Shown here: positions 13,022 through 25,004 of the stretch, one piece after another
Layout: each line of letters opens with the position of its first letter
Numbering within the stretch: the stretch's first letter is position 1
From: Physella acuta
Lineage: Eukaryota; Mollusca; Gastropoda; Physidae
Length of the DNA: 64,000 nucleotides
Assembly: GCF_028476545.1 (NCBI RefSeq)
Contig: NW_026731931.1
Location: 773,001 to 837,000, forward strand
Direction: 5' to 3'
The notes under the pieces: model-generated
What the model saw: the letters and a program-made list of their open reading frames with translations, nothing else
Told to the model about the DNA's origin: nothing
The model's database searches: none
Translations under genes and position numbers: made by a program

Positions 13022-13629
13022 ACTTCACCCTGCGCCTCACCCTTCACCCTGCGCCTCACCCTTCACCCTGCGAGTATTTTACTATATCTCATTGTACCTG
13101 TGGCCTGCGCCACCCTGCGCCACCCTCTTCACCCTGCGCCTCACCCTTCACCCTGCGAGTATTTTACTATATGTCATTGTTCCTGCGGACTGCGCCACCC
13201 TCTTCATTCTGCGCCACCCTCTTCACCCTGCGCCTCACCCTTCACCCTGCGCCTCACCCTTCACCCTGCGAGTATTTTACTATATCTCATTGTACCTGTG
13301 GCCTGCGCCACCCTGCGCCACCCTCTTCACCCCGCGCCTCACCCTTCACCCTGCGAGTATTTTACTATATGTCATTGTTCCTGCGAACTGCGCCACCCTC
13401 TTCATTCTGCGCCACCCTCTTCACCCTGCGCCACCCTCTTCACCCTGCGCCTCACCCTTCACCCTGCGAGTATTTTACTATATCTCATTGTACCTGTGGC
13501 CTGCGCCACCCTGCGCCACCCTCTTCACCCTGCGCCTCACCCTTCACCCTGCGAGTATTTTACTATATGTCATTGTTCCTGCGGACTGCGCCACCCAAAT
13601 TCGCTCCAAAAGGGACCTAATATACTACT
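13022..13629. repeat. Terminal satellite of the palindromic element, right end
   Basis: Reverse complement of 4330-4925. It is about 12 bp longer because one GGGTGGCGCA phrase is present in the last unit and missing on the left. This small difference shows that the two arms are separate sequences. Confidence 0.9.
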
Positions 13630-13635
13630 CATAGT

Positions 13636-15241
13636 ATATAATAAATCGACATCAACCCAATAAAACATATAGCAAAAAAACTTTTTAGATGAAAAACGAA
13701 TTAGCAAATCGTCAGATATTTGGTGTTTACTTAAAGGAGACATAAGGAAGAAAGGAGGTAACCATGTAAAGTGAAAAGGGATAATAAACTACAGTGTTAG
13801 TGTTTATCCAGTGTGTTTACCTTATAACCTTAATCTAAAGTTAAAAAAAGAAACAAACTAATCTTACATTTTATTACATAGAAAAATAGTTGAAACATAC
13901 ACTCCACATAATTGTGGGCACGGCGAGATGAAATGGACACACCCCGGCAAAACTGGTAGAAGCGATACGAATACAATTATAACTAAAAATTATTACATTT
14001 AACACTGAAAATGTGTGTAGTGACTTTGCATTCTTAAGCTATTTGTTAAGTCACATTGATATTCAATATATGTAGACTATCAGCCCATTGTCAATAACAG
14101 TGAAAAGGTAAGTTATAACCAAAAAAGGAATACTACATAATCTCTATGCGATGTACATGATTATGTTAAAACTTTTTAGTTCTTTGATCAAATTATCAAG
14201 GAAAACCTAAGCGTGGTCCTAAAATATAAATCTTTAATAACCAGAAAATACGTATAACAATTAACTAATGAGTACTACTTTTCAAGAATTTAAAAATTTA
14301 ACTACGCTGTCCGAGTAACAAATCCTGTTCGCTTTGAACTAAAATAAAAAAAGCCTAAACTTCCAGTTTGTAACTGAATCACACATAATTACATATTTCG
14401 GATACAAAAAATAAGGCCCTAATATCGTAAAAGAATAAAATTAAAAGCTTAACACTTTTAATAGAAATATATAAATACGCACGAATAAACCTTTGCCTTA
14501 AAAATATAAAAATGTTGTCTCAATAATATTATTTTATAACAATAGCTATCCACAATGGAAACTAAAAGTTACCTTTGCTTTTAAAATACTGCTAAAAGCT
14601 AATCATATAATAATTAAATTACCGAGTCGCTCAGACTGAAAATATCTAATAGAAATATCTAGTATTTCAGTTTAGGGAAATAGTTCCGGCGTTTAGTAGC
14701 CTACATAGTTTTGTGCGAGATAAATGGCCCGTTGAGGGAGAAATGCAACGGGCGCTAGGTTGATAGTGTTGCTTTTTCTCTAAACCTAAAACAAACCAAA
14801 ATCACCAGTTGAACTTAAAATTTAACCGTAAACGAAAAATGTCGTTTGAAAACGGATTTTTATCCAGAATCGGTGCTTTAATCGAATTTAAGTTTAATCT
14901 AGACGTAGTAACTGCACATTGATACTAATATAGTCGTAGCCATTCCTAAACCTTACACCTAAGCTTAAACATGACAAAAGTTGCATTTAGAGTTTCTTTC
15001 ATGCGAATATACAAGGGGTGTGAAACACACCTACAGCCTGCTATTACGAAATATAATGTATATAGAAAATACAATTTTACCAGTGCCCACCCCCTATTAT
15101 TATAGATATAGATGTATAGAGGTTTAACTATTTTGAGCAATAACATTTAAAAAAATAATAACTTTTCAAAATGATGTAATGTATGTGCTTGTTAAACTAT
15201 AGCTTGATAAATTTTAATTTGTAATACTTAATATTTTTTAG
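13636..15241. other. Intron sequence up to exon 1, copy A
   Basis: AT-rich, no gene or element recognised. It matches copy B at 51674-55494 apart from the two copy-B insertions. Near 15100 copy A lacks about 155 bp present in copy B (about 55190-55345) and in the middle copy. Confidence 0.7.
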
Positions 15242-15444
15242 TATAACATACATGGATATGGGGACAAACAAAAGTTGTGCCGCTGATTACATTGAGATAT
15301 TTGATGGACCATGGACACTCAGCAGGTCATTTGGAAAAATGTGTACAGCCCCGCAAATACTGACATTGTCGACAACAAACTTCATGCATGTGGCGATTAG
15401 AACATTGAGAAACGGGAAATTTCTCGCTACCTATAAAATTCTAG
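15242..15444 (+). CDS. CUB gene exon 1 of 12 in window: second half of a type-I CUB
   Basis: Follows the acceptor ATTTTTTAG and ends at CTAG|gtatac; it enters with one leftover base and leaves in phase 1. The translation carries SCAADYIEIFDGP, the CUB signature C-x-x-D-Y-(I/L)-x-(I/V)-x-DG, then FGKMC (fourth CUB cysteine) and STTNFMHV, the usual S-x-N-x(2)-x-V beta-strand. The ATG at 15252 is internal to the exon and not a start. The matching first-half exon lies left of the window. It differs from its copy-B twin at 55495 by one nucleotide, changing Leu to Phe. The donor gtatac is weaker than the gtaagt used by the middle copy. Confidence 0.85.
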
Positions 15445-18400
15445 GTATACATTAAAACAAAAAGTATCTACGAATACTGAATAGTCTATCAATCTTTTTC
15501 TGTGTATGAACTTATGTATCTACCATATAGATGCAAATTGGTGGACGCCTAGCTGTTGTTCTGTTAACCACATTTAAATTAACTCAGTTACTTGCAAATA
15601 CGCTTAATAAGCTTTTTTTTTATTCGTTACAACATGCTTTAATTGCTCTCTCTCTCATGAATAAAATCTTTAGCCACCCCACCAGTAGCATTTAGAGTGA
15701 CAAAGTGTGATCTAGACTCACCCGTCTTTAATAAACTCCCTACATGCCACTATCTTGATATTTTCTAAGTACTTAGAATGTCGTAGGCATATAAAGAAAT
15801 ATCAGGTTGTTAGAATATGTAATATCCAGAGGTTGAAAATGGACCTGCTTCAATGCTTTATTTTATATTTAAAAGGGATGTACTTATGCCAGAATTAAAA
15901 AATTTAAGTTTTCAAAATAATATGAAAATAAATAGAAATCTAATAATAACACTTGTTTCATGGCCAATAAAAAGATAAACATACTCCCTTATTGTACAGT
16001 GCGTTTTTTAGCGTAATAAATGTACGTAATTTTTAAAAGAAAACCAAGATGTATGTAAAGATTAAAAACTTGTGTAAGGCCTGGAATGAAAACAAAGAGT
16101 TGTCTAAATTGTATTGTATACCCATATCTAAAAACTTTGCGTACGGATTTTGAAAGTAAAATATGCATAAAATAGAGGAACAATAATAATTATTTCATTG
16201 AACGTCTACAAACTAAAAAAAAAAAGAAAAAAAGAAAACTTTTCAGTAACTATTAAATATTAGTTTATCTGTTGGTAACATATCAGTATGTATAGAGTAT
16301 TGTATCATTGCGTTTCAAAATGAAAATTAATAAATGTAATGTAACATACAGATACAAAGATCACACTGACCGAGCCTCAAGGTTTCATTTCTAGTCCTGG
16401 ATATCCACTGGGTTACCTCGACAACATGTTTTACACCTGGACTATATGGGGCAATCCTGATACGTTCATCACTCTTAAGTAAGTTTGCTTATTACATTTC
16501 TCAATTACATGTTAACGTTAAAGTGTTCATAGAAACCTGTGAAAATGGGAAAATAAAAATAAAACAACGAATGTATGAAAATATAAATATACAGATAAAA
16601 CGAATATTTTAAAATATTGATATACCAATTGAGTAATATCCTACGTAGACACAGAAACATGCATATATAAACATATTATGATACGAATGCAAAAATATAT
16701 CAATTTATAAAAACATGACATAGAAATATATCAATGCAACCAATGTGTGCATGTTTGAATGATTGAATGAATGCAAGTAAGAGGAAATTGGGTAATGTGT
16801 ACTCCTATGAAAAAATAGCTTAAAATTACTACAAGAATTGAAATAGGAATATATTTAGGAGTAGGATTAGGATAAGGAATAGAAATAGGAACAAGATATA
16901 GTTATGTAAGTAGGTTGGCAATTTTAAGTATTTTTTGAAAATATGAATATACATATAAAACTAATCTGTGAGTATATAAATTCAAGAATATACCAATTAT
17001 GAATATACAAATTGATAAATATATTATCCTAATATGTAAAAGCCCATGAGCGCAATTTTCTATTTCTCGTTCTCTTCCTCTATCTCTTCCTCTGTCTGGC
17101 TGCAACATATGTATATAGGCTACGCGATCAATATCTTCAGAAACAATTGTTAAAATTTAAATTTTTGATGTATCAAATGTATAAACACAATTTTATTTAA
17201 CGACTGGAAAAAAAAACACAAAAAAGAAATGCATAATAGTCGAATGTTGAAACAAATCGATAATATGCAACTCGAGAAGTGTCTATAGTTGTGAAGGGTC
17301 TAGAGTAGCACACTGGCAAAAAGAGAGACGTCACACGAAATAAATAGAAAAATATTTTTATCAAACAATGTTAATTTAAAAAAAAAATAACCACGGAAAG
17401 TACACAACACTAATGGCGTAAATTTTATGATAAAAAGAAGAATCAAAAATCGAATGTCGAAAGTGATATACAATACTAATGACGTTATCTTAAACAAGAT
17501 TCACTTAAAACATCTTCCAATTTTAGAAATTAAAAGAAATTAACCATTTTATTCACATTTGATTTGAATGTATACATCTGCATATCAAAACTTACGCATA
17601 AAAATGTATACAGTTTTCTCGGCCAGCATAATAAAATTTATTTAGGGGAACCAAAAGCCGTCCGTAATTAATATTTTACAGAAAAAAAATCAAAATTCAA
17701 TTCCGAATGAACTGATTAACGGATGAACGACTGAATGGAAAAGCAAAAAAATGCCTCATTTAAACAATTCATAATACTTCAGTGCTTTAATGCATCAATT
17801 CATAAATGCATCCATGCATCCACGCATCAATGGATCATTGCATACATGCATCAATGCACACTGCAACAATGCAACCCTAACCACACTGATGTGTTACTCA
17901 AGGTTGAATGAACATTTGTAATATATTTCTCATCGGACCCTAACTCGTCATCATTAGAAATCATGCGGGGGTGGGGCGTGTCGGGCTGTCGGCGTGTGTC
18001 TATCCTCAAGCGCTGAACAAAAGATTTGGTGGTTGACTTTTATCAAGAGTTAGTAGACTTGTGTAAGTTAAATTTAATTGTTTTAGGCATTATATTGAAG
18101 TGAGAAACCTGGCCAACAAACAGAATTTAAACCGGTTAGTTAATAATTGTTCTTAGAGTAGTACTAGGTGAATAAGAAGTGAATATATTATTGTCTCTCA
18201 TGCATACATTATTTCTGCTTATATAAAAACTATCTGAAACTTATAACTAAAATCAGTATGTATTTATTAGTCAAATGGACCTTTCACATAAAAAGGTCGT
18301 CGTTTATTGTTTCCTTTAAGAGGAATCGTACAGTGCCATTTTCAGTCTTCTTTTCAATTTTTCTCAACTTTGCAATTGAACGTAAAATTCAAAATTAAAA

Positions 18401-18807
18401 TTGCTAAGGCTCTGGAACCGTTTGGCATAGCATTATACCATTTTCAATAATAGTTTTGTACATAAAGTTTACTCCAATACTCTAGGAAACATTGATACTT
18501 ATTTAGCACCACCCCATAATTTTTGTTCATATTTGTATGTGCACAGCTATATTAAAAATTGAATACAAGCTATCACAATGACAAAACGCAGAAATGTATA
18601 CAATTGCTTGAGAAATCTTAATCTTTTATCTGATTTTTAAAATACATTGTGGTAACAACGTTATAGAGGTTTAAAAAGGTGCTAGTTTTCACACCTTTTC
18701 GTGGTTTCCATGGCAACCAGAAATGCTATTGGCGGCTATATAATATTTTTGTCTATAGGTTAACAGCTATTAATATACATGTTAAATACAATTTTTTTTT
18801 CATCTGT
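15445..18807. other. Introns around exon 2, copy A
   Basis: AT-rich; nothing recognised outside exon 2. A loose run of TGCATCAATGCATCC-like phrases lies at 17790-17875. The counterpart is 55698-59070. Confidence 0.65.
16352..16478 (+). CDS. CUB gene exon 2: first half of a type-II CUB
   Basis: Acceptor ACATACAG, donor CTTAA|gtaagt; phase 1 in, phase 2 out. It encodes ITLTEPQGFISSPGYP followed by FYTWTI, the classic opening of a CUB domain (G-x-I-x-SP-x-YP then x-W-x-I), about 42 residues in all. The cysteine that normally stands just before the W-x-I strand is absent. Joined to exon 3 it makes a complete CUB of 112 residues. It differs from exon 10 at two positions, one of them replacing Lys by Asn. 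Confidence 0.88.
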
Positions 18808-18895
18808 GGGATATATCCTTAAAATATACGACGGATACACAAGTGATTTTTGTCATACGATTATATATGTTATGCAAATGGTTGTGGTTATCTAA
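18808..18895 (+). pseudogene. Relic of a CUB second-half exon (copy A)
   Basis: Forty bases upstream of exon 3 the + strand reads GYILKIYDGYTSDF, close to NDYLKIYDGPTNAAS of exon 3, and then runs into a stop near 18894. The flanking cysteines, FGTFC strand and donor are missing. It looks like a decayed partial duplicate of the adjacent exon rather than a working alternative exon. Copy B carries the same relic, so it predates the recent block duplication. Confidence 0.5.
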
Positions 18896-18934
18896 TATAT
18901 ATCAAATAATTTATTGTTTGTTTATTAACCACAG

Positions 18935-19143
18935 AATTACTGATTTTCTATTGGCGGGCCACTGCAGCAATGACTACCTTAAAATATACGATGGTCCTAC
19001 AAATGCGGCTTCGTTATTTGGTACCTTCTGTTGGTCAGATTCCCCTGGGCTGATGGCTTCAACCAGCAACTATATGTTCATTGAGTTCAAAACTGATGGC
19101 TACATGAGATATAAAGGCTTTTATGGAAATTACGAGATCAGAG
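18935..19143 (+). CDS. CUB gene exon 3: second half of a type-II CUB
   Basis: Acceptor TTAACCACAG, donor AGAG|gtaaca. The single leading A completes the codon opened by exon 2 (AA+A, Lys). The translation contains GHCSNDYLKIYDGP, FGTFCW, STSNYMFIEF and the C-terminal strand GFYGNYEIRG. The Asp before YLKIYDG and the Asp of KTDG stand where calcium-binding CUBs place two of their three ligands; the usual Glu a few residues before the cysteine is not seen. It differs from exon 11 by one silent change. Confidence 0.88.
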
Positions 19144-19239
19144 GTAACATTTTAACTTAAAAGTCCAAAACTACTCTTAATAGTATTTAACTTTATAGGC
19201 AATGAATGTTTTTATTCGTAATTTGGTTGATCTTAGTAC

Positions 19240-19345
19240 TTTCTCGTATATGAAGTAAGAGGACGTGTTAGAATCGTGCAAAGAATCGAAATCAATATTT
19301 TCAACAATCTTTACGTTTTACACTTCACTTAGTCGATAAAACTAG
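19240..19345 (+). repeat. R1 5'-end fragment (copy A)
   Basis: ACTTTCTCGTATATGAAGTA followed by GAATCGTGCAAAGAATCG and a CACTTCACTTAG phrase matches only the first 100 bp or so of R1. It is degenerate. The copy-B counterpart is 59503-59608. Confidence 0.55.
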
Positions 19346-19433
19346 TTTGAAAACCTAGTTTGAAAACTTCCTTAGATTGTAGACCAAACAAATAATGATC
19401 CCGAAAAAAATAAAGTTCAGGAAAATCCTTTAA

Positions 19434-21449
19434 CCCCTTAACGCCGACAGTCGCGTTTTCGCAACATACCGATTTAGCGCATAGCATTTGCGCATATGTA
19501 CATTTATCCTACTGCTGTCGGTCGTTGTGTATTGGGTACATCCAGACGGTTGTATTGGTACCAGCGGTCACGTTGAAATTTATGACGTCACACTCTCTTG
19601 ACTCACGCGCATCGTAATTTTTTTGACTTCGTGAATTCAGCCTACTTACATTGATTATTATTACTAAATAGGTGATCCGCTTCTGCTACAAAAAATACTA
19701 ATAGCTTTATTATTCATTCTTTTATGTATATAAACAATATAAATCACATATGAGAATAATTTTGGAAGTTATCTGCTAATTACGGTTTGTCGCGTTTTCG
19801 CGACATCCGGCATTTAGACATAAAATGGAACTTGGGTGCCAAGCAGATATAACGAAATACGATGCATCGCCAAGCTGTCATTCATTCAAGTATGATTATA
19901 AATAAGTAAAGTATTTACAATATGGTCTTCGCCTATATATAAAACTGCACTTTAGAACGTTACGGACCATGTGGTAGGTGAAGTAGAGTTCACCTGTTTC
20001 ATTGATATTAGCATATGGAGAGAGAGTGATGCTTGAATAATGTGATCATGTTGCTGGGTACAATATAACGAATTTAGCTTTGAAATAGTGTTGTATAATA
20101 TTAGGAGAACATAAAAAACAAAATAGACAACAGGAAGTGAGGTGGTGGACCACTATCCTGGATACCACGAAATAAAGGTCTTCACGGTGACCTTGACAAT
20201 AATTACATTGAGCATAGACCTACACCTCGTAATAAATACAGTAAGGTTGAGTGCTGACACGCATACCCTTTGCAGTGCTATTGAATAACCACATTAGTGG
20301 CATTATACTGGCATTTAGTACCTACAGCAGTGTTATTGAGTACCCACATCTTCAGCACTGAGTACCAACATCAGTGACACTGAGCAACCACAGTTTGAGC
20401 AATAAGCACTCACAGCAGTGCTACTGAGTACCCATTGCTAAGGATGAGTACCTACATCAACGTTATCGATAACCAGCAGCTCCAGCGCTGAGTACCCACA
20501 GCAGTGACACCAAGAACCGACTGCAGTAACACTGAGTACCCACAGCTTCAAGAGTGAGTACCCACAGCTTCAGCACTAAATACACATGGCTTCAACACTC
20601 AGTACCCACTGTTTCAGCACTGAGTACCCATAGCAGTGGCAATATGTAGCTACAGCACTGTGTTTGGTAATCAATATCAGAATCAGTTGAGAACAATAGC
20701 CGTAGCACGAATTGGAAACATAGGGTACCATCAACAATAGCAGTGAGTACCCACACCGGTGGCACTGAGTACCCACAGCAGTAACACTAAGTACCCACAG
20801 CAGCTGCATTGAGCATGGACGAATATACAATGGCTGAACACTGTCATTTAGGACATTATTTGTTCACGTGATTTGTGTGTATAGCAAATATAGGTCTAAT
20901 GAGAAATATGCGTCTTTATTAGTTGACCTTGAATAAGAGTTCACGAAAATTACGTAACCGGGGACAACTAAGGCTCTACACATTAAGGAAGTCCTTTCAT
21001 ATGTAGTGTGTTACTGTAGTGTAGTAGAATTACGACAGCAAGACATCAAAATACCTATTCATAAGAGTTAGTCAGTGAGCAGGTGCAGCAGAGTTATGTA
21101 ACTCTATGCCTGAGCTAATAAAATATAGTTTTCATGAGTTTTGTAAGTGATTCTACATCTCCTTGCATGTCCGTATGTTTAGTTTGTGATATTTTATTGT
21201 TTGTGCATGGATATTTAGAGAAACATGTGACAGCAAAAATAGTAAAATGACCCGGACTAAAAAAAGTTAAATTACTGTTTGGTCCATAAGTGCCTGATGT
21301 CGCGTTTTCGCGACATACCGTAATTATCATCAAAAATAAGTCAAAATTCAAAAACAACTATATACCTCAAATTCAGTGTCAATATGATGAGAGAAAATCA
21401 GCACAAATAATTTTTTACACGCTTGGAACATAATTCAGGCATTAAGGGG
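19434..21449. mobile_element. piggyBac-like non-autonomous element, 2.0 kb, copy A only
   Basis: Ends are CCCCTTAACGCC on the left and GGCATTAAGGGG on the right, both bordered by TTAA (19430-19433 and 21450-21453). TTAA target choice with C-rich ends is the hallmark of piggyBac transposons. Copy B has a single TTAG at 59693-59696 with otherwise identical flanks. GTCGCGTTTTCGCGAC-type hairpins occur near 19449, 19788 and 21299. No transposase is recognised, so it must have been moved in trans. It is young, being absent from the 99%-identical copy B. Confidence 0.8.
20260..20825. repeat. Degenerate minisatellite inside the piggyBac-like element
   Basis: Roughly 25 loosely conserved units of 20-25 bp built on GAGTACCCACAGCAGTG, with variable spacing. 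It looks like a slippage product and has no coding sense. Confidence 0.8.
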
Positions 21450-21548
21450 TTAAATTTGTCAAAGCTGACTAGAGGCTGTATTTTCTTAAGTAATAGTTAA
21501 TATTCCATCACATTGTTAGCAATGAAGATGATTATTGTATTATATCGC

Positions 21549-21549
<1 letters not shown>

Positions 21550-21624
<75 letters not shown>

Positions 21625-21629
21625 ATATT

Positions 21630-21661
<32 letters not shown>
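21550..21661. repeat. (TA)n/(TG)n array left of Gypsy-like fossil (copy A)
   Basis: TA run, short A-rich break, TG run, then TA again, immediately before the gag fossil. It is likely the target or a product of the insertion. Confidence 0.95.
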
Positions 21662-21663
<2 letters not shown>

Positions 21664-23585
21664 CTGGAAGAGGGGAGGTGAGTTTCCCGAACTGGGAAAC
21701 CCAAGTGCAATGTTTGCTGCGAAAACACCAGCGTTCCGAACCCGTTGCCACGCATCTTAGGCAGCCTGAGAGGGATTGCCTATGAGCAGGTAAAGCAGGC
21801 TGCAAGTCCAGAGGAAGTGCTAAGCCTACTACAAAGCGCTATTGGCGACACCCGATGTGCCGATGACAGGTATCTGCAGTTCAGCCGACTCACTCCACAA
21901 CCAAGAGAGTCACGTCGGAATTTCTCTGCCGACTGTGGTCAGAGATTACGAGGCTGAACCAGCAGCGTGTTTTTACTGCGGCCGACGCCCAGAAGAAGGT
22001 GTATCACGCCTTCTGCAAGGAGGTTTCAGCTCTTCTGGCGCTCGAACTTTGCGGCACATTTGTGTTCGCAGGGGAAGCCAGTCCGAAGGTGGAGGACGTC
22101 CTGAAAGCTGTTAAAAGGCTGGATGGAACAACTGAGTCCCCAGTCGTAGCCACGGCATCAGCTAACAAGACTATCCAGGTCGACGCAGTAACGGCAGCTG
22201 TTCGCCAAGAGACGACGCCGCTGATGCTCACGGAGGAACAACTCGACCGTCTGGCGGAGAAGGTAGCAGACATCCTAGCCCGGAAACAGCGGCCCTCCAG
22301 AGGAGCTTGTTACGGGTGCGGATCCAGAGAGCACTATGTCCGCGACTGTCCGAGGAAAGCAGCTAGGCAACGGGGTCAGCAGCAGGGAAACGACAGTCCA
22401 TCAGCGTCGGGAAGCGGATGCTGATGCGTGGTCTGCCAAGCTCCCAGCCCAAGTTTACGCCACCGAGATCATCACAGTGTCGAGCAACCACAGCTCAGGT
22501 TGCCTCGCCTAGTGGCAGTAGGTACGGCTGTCGGTGTTCCGCCGTGGAGGAGGGTTGCAGCCGGACGGTGCGAGTGAGGAGGGTAGACAGCCACACCATG
22601 AATGTTAGTCTCAGCGCGAGCAAGATCGTCGCTTGGGAGACAGACATGACACAAGCAGAGGTGGAGAGGCCGGCGACGCGGTAGACGCCGCCGTGGTTGG
22701 CAGCGACCCGACTATACAATGTCGAGTTCAGAAACGACAGTAGTTGAGGGGGAGCGACGGAAAGAGATCATCCCAACCAGGAAGACAGATGACGGTGATG
22801 AACTGGCAAACAAGGTGATCCCAACCAGACTTCGGCAGGCGCAACGCCTTTCGGGCCAGAGGTGGTCGCCCGGGACGGGCAAGAATAGGTGATGGTCAGG
22901 CCAGCCCCACATATGGACGAGGTGAATGCGAGGGACGAGGCATCGGACGAGGATGACTCTTTGATCAACCCAGAACCACCAGCGGAGCTGCGGAGGTCAA
23001 CCCGGCAACGACGACCCGTCGAGCGACTCAACCTGGCGCATCAAGTGGTGACCAGTACCAGCACTGGAGCCTCTACCGGTTTGCCGGGAATAATATATTT
23101 GATTTGTTAGGACTTAATGTCTGTGTACTACTGTACTGAATTTTTTAAGTACAATTATTTTTGAGTTGTAAATGTAAATGTAACTTCCATTGTACATTTA
23201 TTTGTGAGGGGGGCTGTGTAACACATATGGTTACCAGCCAAGGGCGGATAACAAATAAAGTTTTAATTCATTGAGTTGCGGCCCCTGTGGGGCCGTAGCC
23301 CTGTTGACGTAGTTGTGTTGCATACTCTTGTGTGCGATGTTACCTGTTACTATGGGTAGTCAGTCACACGCAAGGCAGCTGTCTGTGGACACGGTGACGG
23401 TACCAAGATGTAGATCCAATGAAGGCTACAGTCTCTCTCTCTTTCTTCAGTTTTTTACTTCCTTTTTCCTATTTTGGTATTCATCTGTAATCGTCGTACT
23501 ACTGTGTTCTGCATCGCCGTCATGGCTCGATGCAGTGAATAAAGCCAGTACTTGACAACAACTGTCGGTGTCAGTGTGTCCTACA
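21662..23585 (+). mobile_element. Gypsy-type LTR retrotransposon fossil between TA arrays (copy A)
   Basis: GC content rises sharply against the surroundings. A gag region (about 21745-22424) ends in the zinc knuckle CYGCGSREHYVRDC. A short stretch with RRSTRQRRPVERLNL near 22990-23030 resembles the extreme C-terminus of Gypsy pol. A polypurine tract GTGAGGGGGGC precedes a probable 3' LTR at 23215-23585 with AATAAA near 23539. No 5' LTR and almost no pol are seen, so it is a broken, internally shortened copy. (TA)n arrays abut both sides. Copy B has the same fossil, so insertion preceded the block duplication. Confidence 0.7.
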
Positions 23586-23651
23586 TCTCAGGGTCAGCCC
23601 ATCTTAACCAAAACACCTCAAGGGGTTAAAGCATTCCCACTGAGTGAGGGT

Positions 23652-23652
<1 letters not shown>

Positions 23653-23730
<78 letters not shown>

Positions 23731-23752
23731 AGAGAGAGAGAGAGAGAGTGAG
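23653..23752. repeat. (TA)n(GA)n array right of Gypsy-like fossil (copy A)
   Basis: TA run followed by AGAGAG repeats and a G-rich stretch. The copy-B counterpart is 61886-61987. Confidence 0.95.
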
Positions 23753-25004
23753 AGTGGGGGAGGGCCAAAAGGGTGGCCCCTTTTTTCTAGTTCCGCCACT
23801 GCAATGAAACTATCCTAGCTACGCTACTGCCTAATATTGTGTCAAAAAATGGTCTTTAAATCCTTACTCGTTAAACAAATGTAACCTCGAATTCATGTAA
23901 GACTTAATCCTCTTATAACACGTTATGGTTATGTGAACTGAATAATCTATTCTACATGAAGGATAACAGATAACACAATACTGCATTTTAATGTAGAGGT
24001 AAATATTCAGCCAAACATAAACATTGGTCAACATATGTTCCAAATTAAAACTAAAAAGACAAAATAATTTTTCACATTATCATTCTAGTTCAGTGGTTCC
24101 CAAACCTTTTCAAGCGGTGGAACCCCTTTTATAAAAAGTAAGTGAACCGCGACCCACATAGAATTAAAAGTGATCTGTATGCATGTTTTTGCACAGTTCT
24201 TTAAACAGACGGATGTTTAGAGCTCCACATTTGATATAATTTACGACTTTTATTAGCTATGGGGTTGGAAGAGCCTTGCTGGCGAGGACATACCCGTGAA
24301 TCATGCAGTGGATTCCGACCGTGAAATCCTTTCGAGTTTTAGTTTCTAACACTTCTCCAACTAAAAATTAAAATGGAGAAAGAAATTTAATTTTGAGAAT
24401 GACATAAGGTTGGCGTTAACAAAAACTTAACCGCGAATGTTGAGGCTAGTTAATAACATGACATTTTACTCATCGTATTAAAACAGTTAGCAAGAATAGT
24501 TCATATTCAAAGACTCAAGAAAATCTTATTTTAGTGCTTATTAATTTCATTTCTAATTTCGACTTTAAATTCTATGGGGGTCGCGGTTCACTTACGTTTT
24601 ATAAAATGGGGTCGTCACTTGAAAAAAGTTTGGGAACCAATGATCTAAAAGTCTTATATGCATTTTAAGGCAAATTAGAAAAAAATCAAAGGATTTTTCA
24701 GGTTTTGTTAATGTTTTCGCATTATCAGTAAAGTTTGACTTTGTAAAGTACAAAAGGTTTAACCAGCGGAAAATGTAAGCAAAATGTACAATAAAGAAAC
24801 ACACTTATGTAATTCACTCTTAAACAGACCAATACAAATGACACACATATTTCCATTAGCAGTATTGCTTTGTAGTAAAAAAAAAGCAACATTCAGATCT
24901 GTTGCAATCTAAACCGAATAATCGTTTTTCCGTATTTTGTGCCTATGTTGTCTGTTCATAAACATATACTTTTAATAGAAAGAATAGTGTAATCAGTTTT
25001 ATGC
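23753..25004. other. Intron sequence between fossil and exon 4, copy A
   Basis: Outside the hAT-type MITE nothing is recognised. A short GTTCCGCCACTGCAAT phrase at about 23790-23805 may be the end of another repeat. The copy-B equivalent is 61988-63234. Confidence 0.55.
24091..24642. mobile_element. hAT-type MITE (copy A)
   Basis: Ends CAGTGGTTCCCAAACC and the inverted GTTTGGGAACCAATG match the Charlie/ZBED5-type hAT terminus (CAGTGGTTCYCAAAC). The putative 8-bp flanks are only partly alike, so it is old. There is no coding capacity. The last 170 bp match the 3' end of the hAT fragment at 35270-35812, so this is a deletion derivative of that family. Confidence 0.75.

Larger units (their letters stand above)
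4330..13629. mobile_element. 9.3-kb palindromic fold-back element, intact ends, no gene
   Basis: The element begins AGTAGTATATTAGG and ends CCTAATATACTACT. It is flanked by CATAGT at 4324-4329 and 13630-13635, and copy B has one uninterrupted CATAGT at 51668-51673. Its two arms of roughly 4.6 kb are reverse complements for nearly the whole length, each ordered: terminal satellite, TTACGTAA cluster, GC-richer block, GGTGGTAAGG-type minisatellite, CA/CG tract, unique block, 84-bp satellite. A 6-bp duplication, AG/CT ends and long inverted repeats recall Polintons, but no capsid, polymerase, integrase or other gene is recognisable. The superfamily is therefore unproven; a non-autonomous derivative or a distinct fold-back family are both possible. 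Arms differ only slightly and the insertion postdates the A/B duplication, so it is young. Confidence 0.85.

Noticed and set aside
4330-13629. Palindrome as a pure assembly artefact
   Set aside because: Arms differ in array lengths and single bases, a clean 6-bp duplication flanks it, and the paralog has the exact empty site. Long-read support would still be needed to be certain of array sizes.
15252-15455. ATG at 15252 (and 33430, 55505) as the start of a small gene
   Set aside because: It lies inside a CUB exon whose frame is open upstream to a splice acceptor; the downstream end is a donor, not a stop.
22004-22273. Minus-strand frames across the gag fossil
   Set aside because: Shadow frames of GC-rich sequence; the zinc knuckle on the plus strand shows the real direction.
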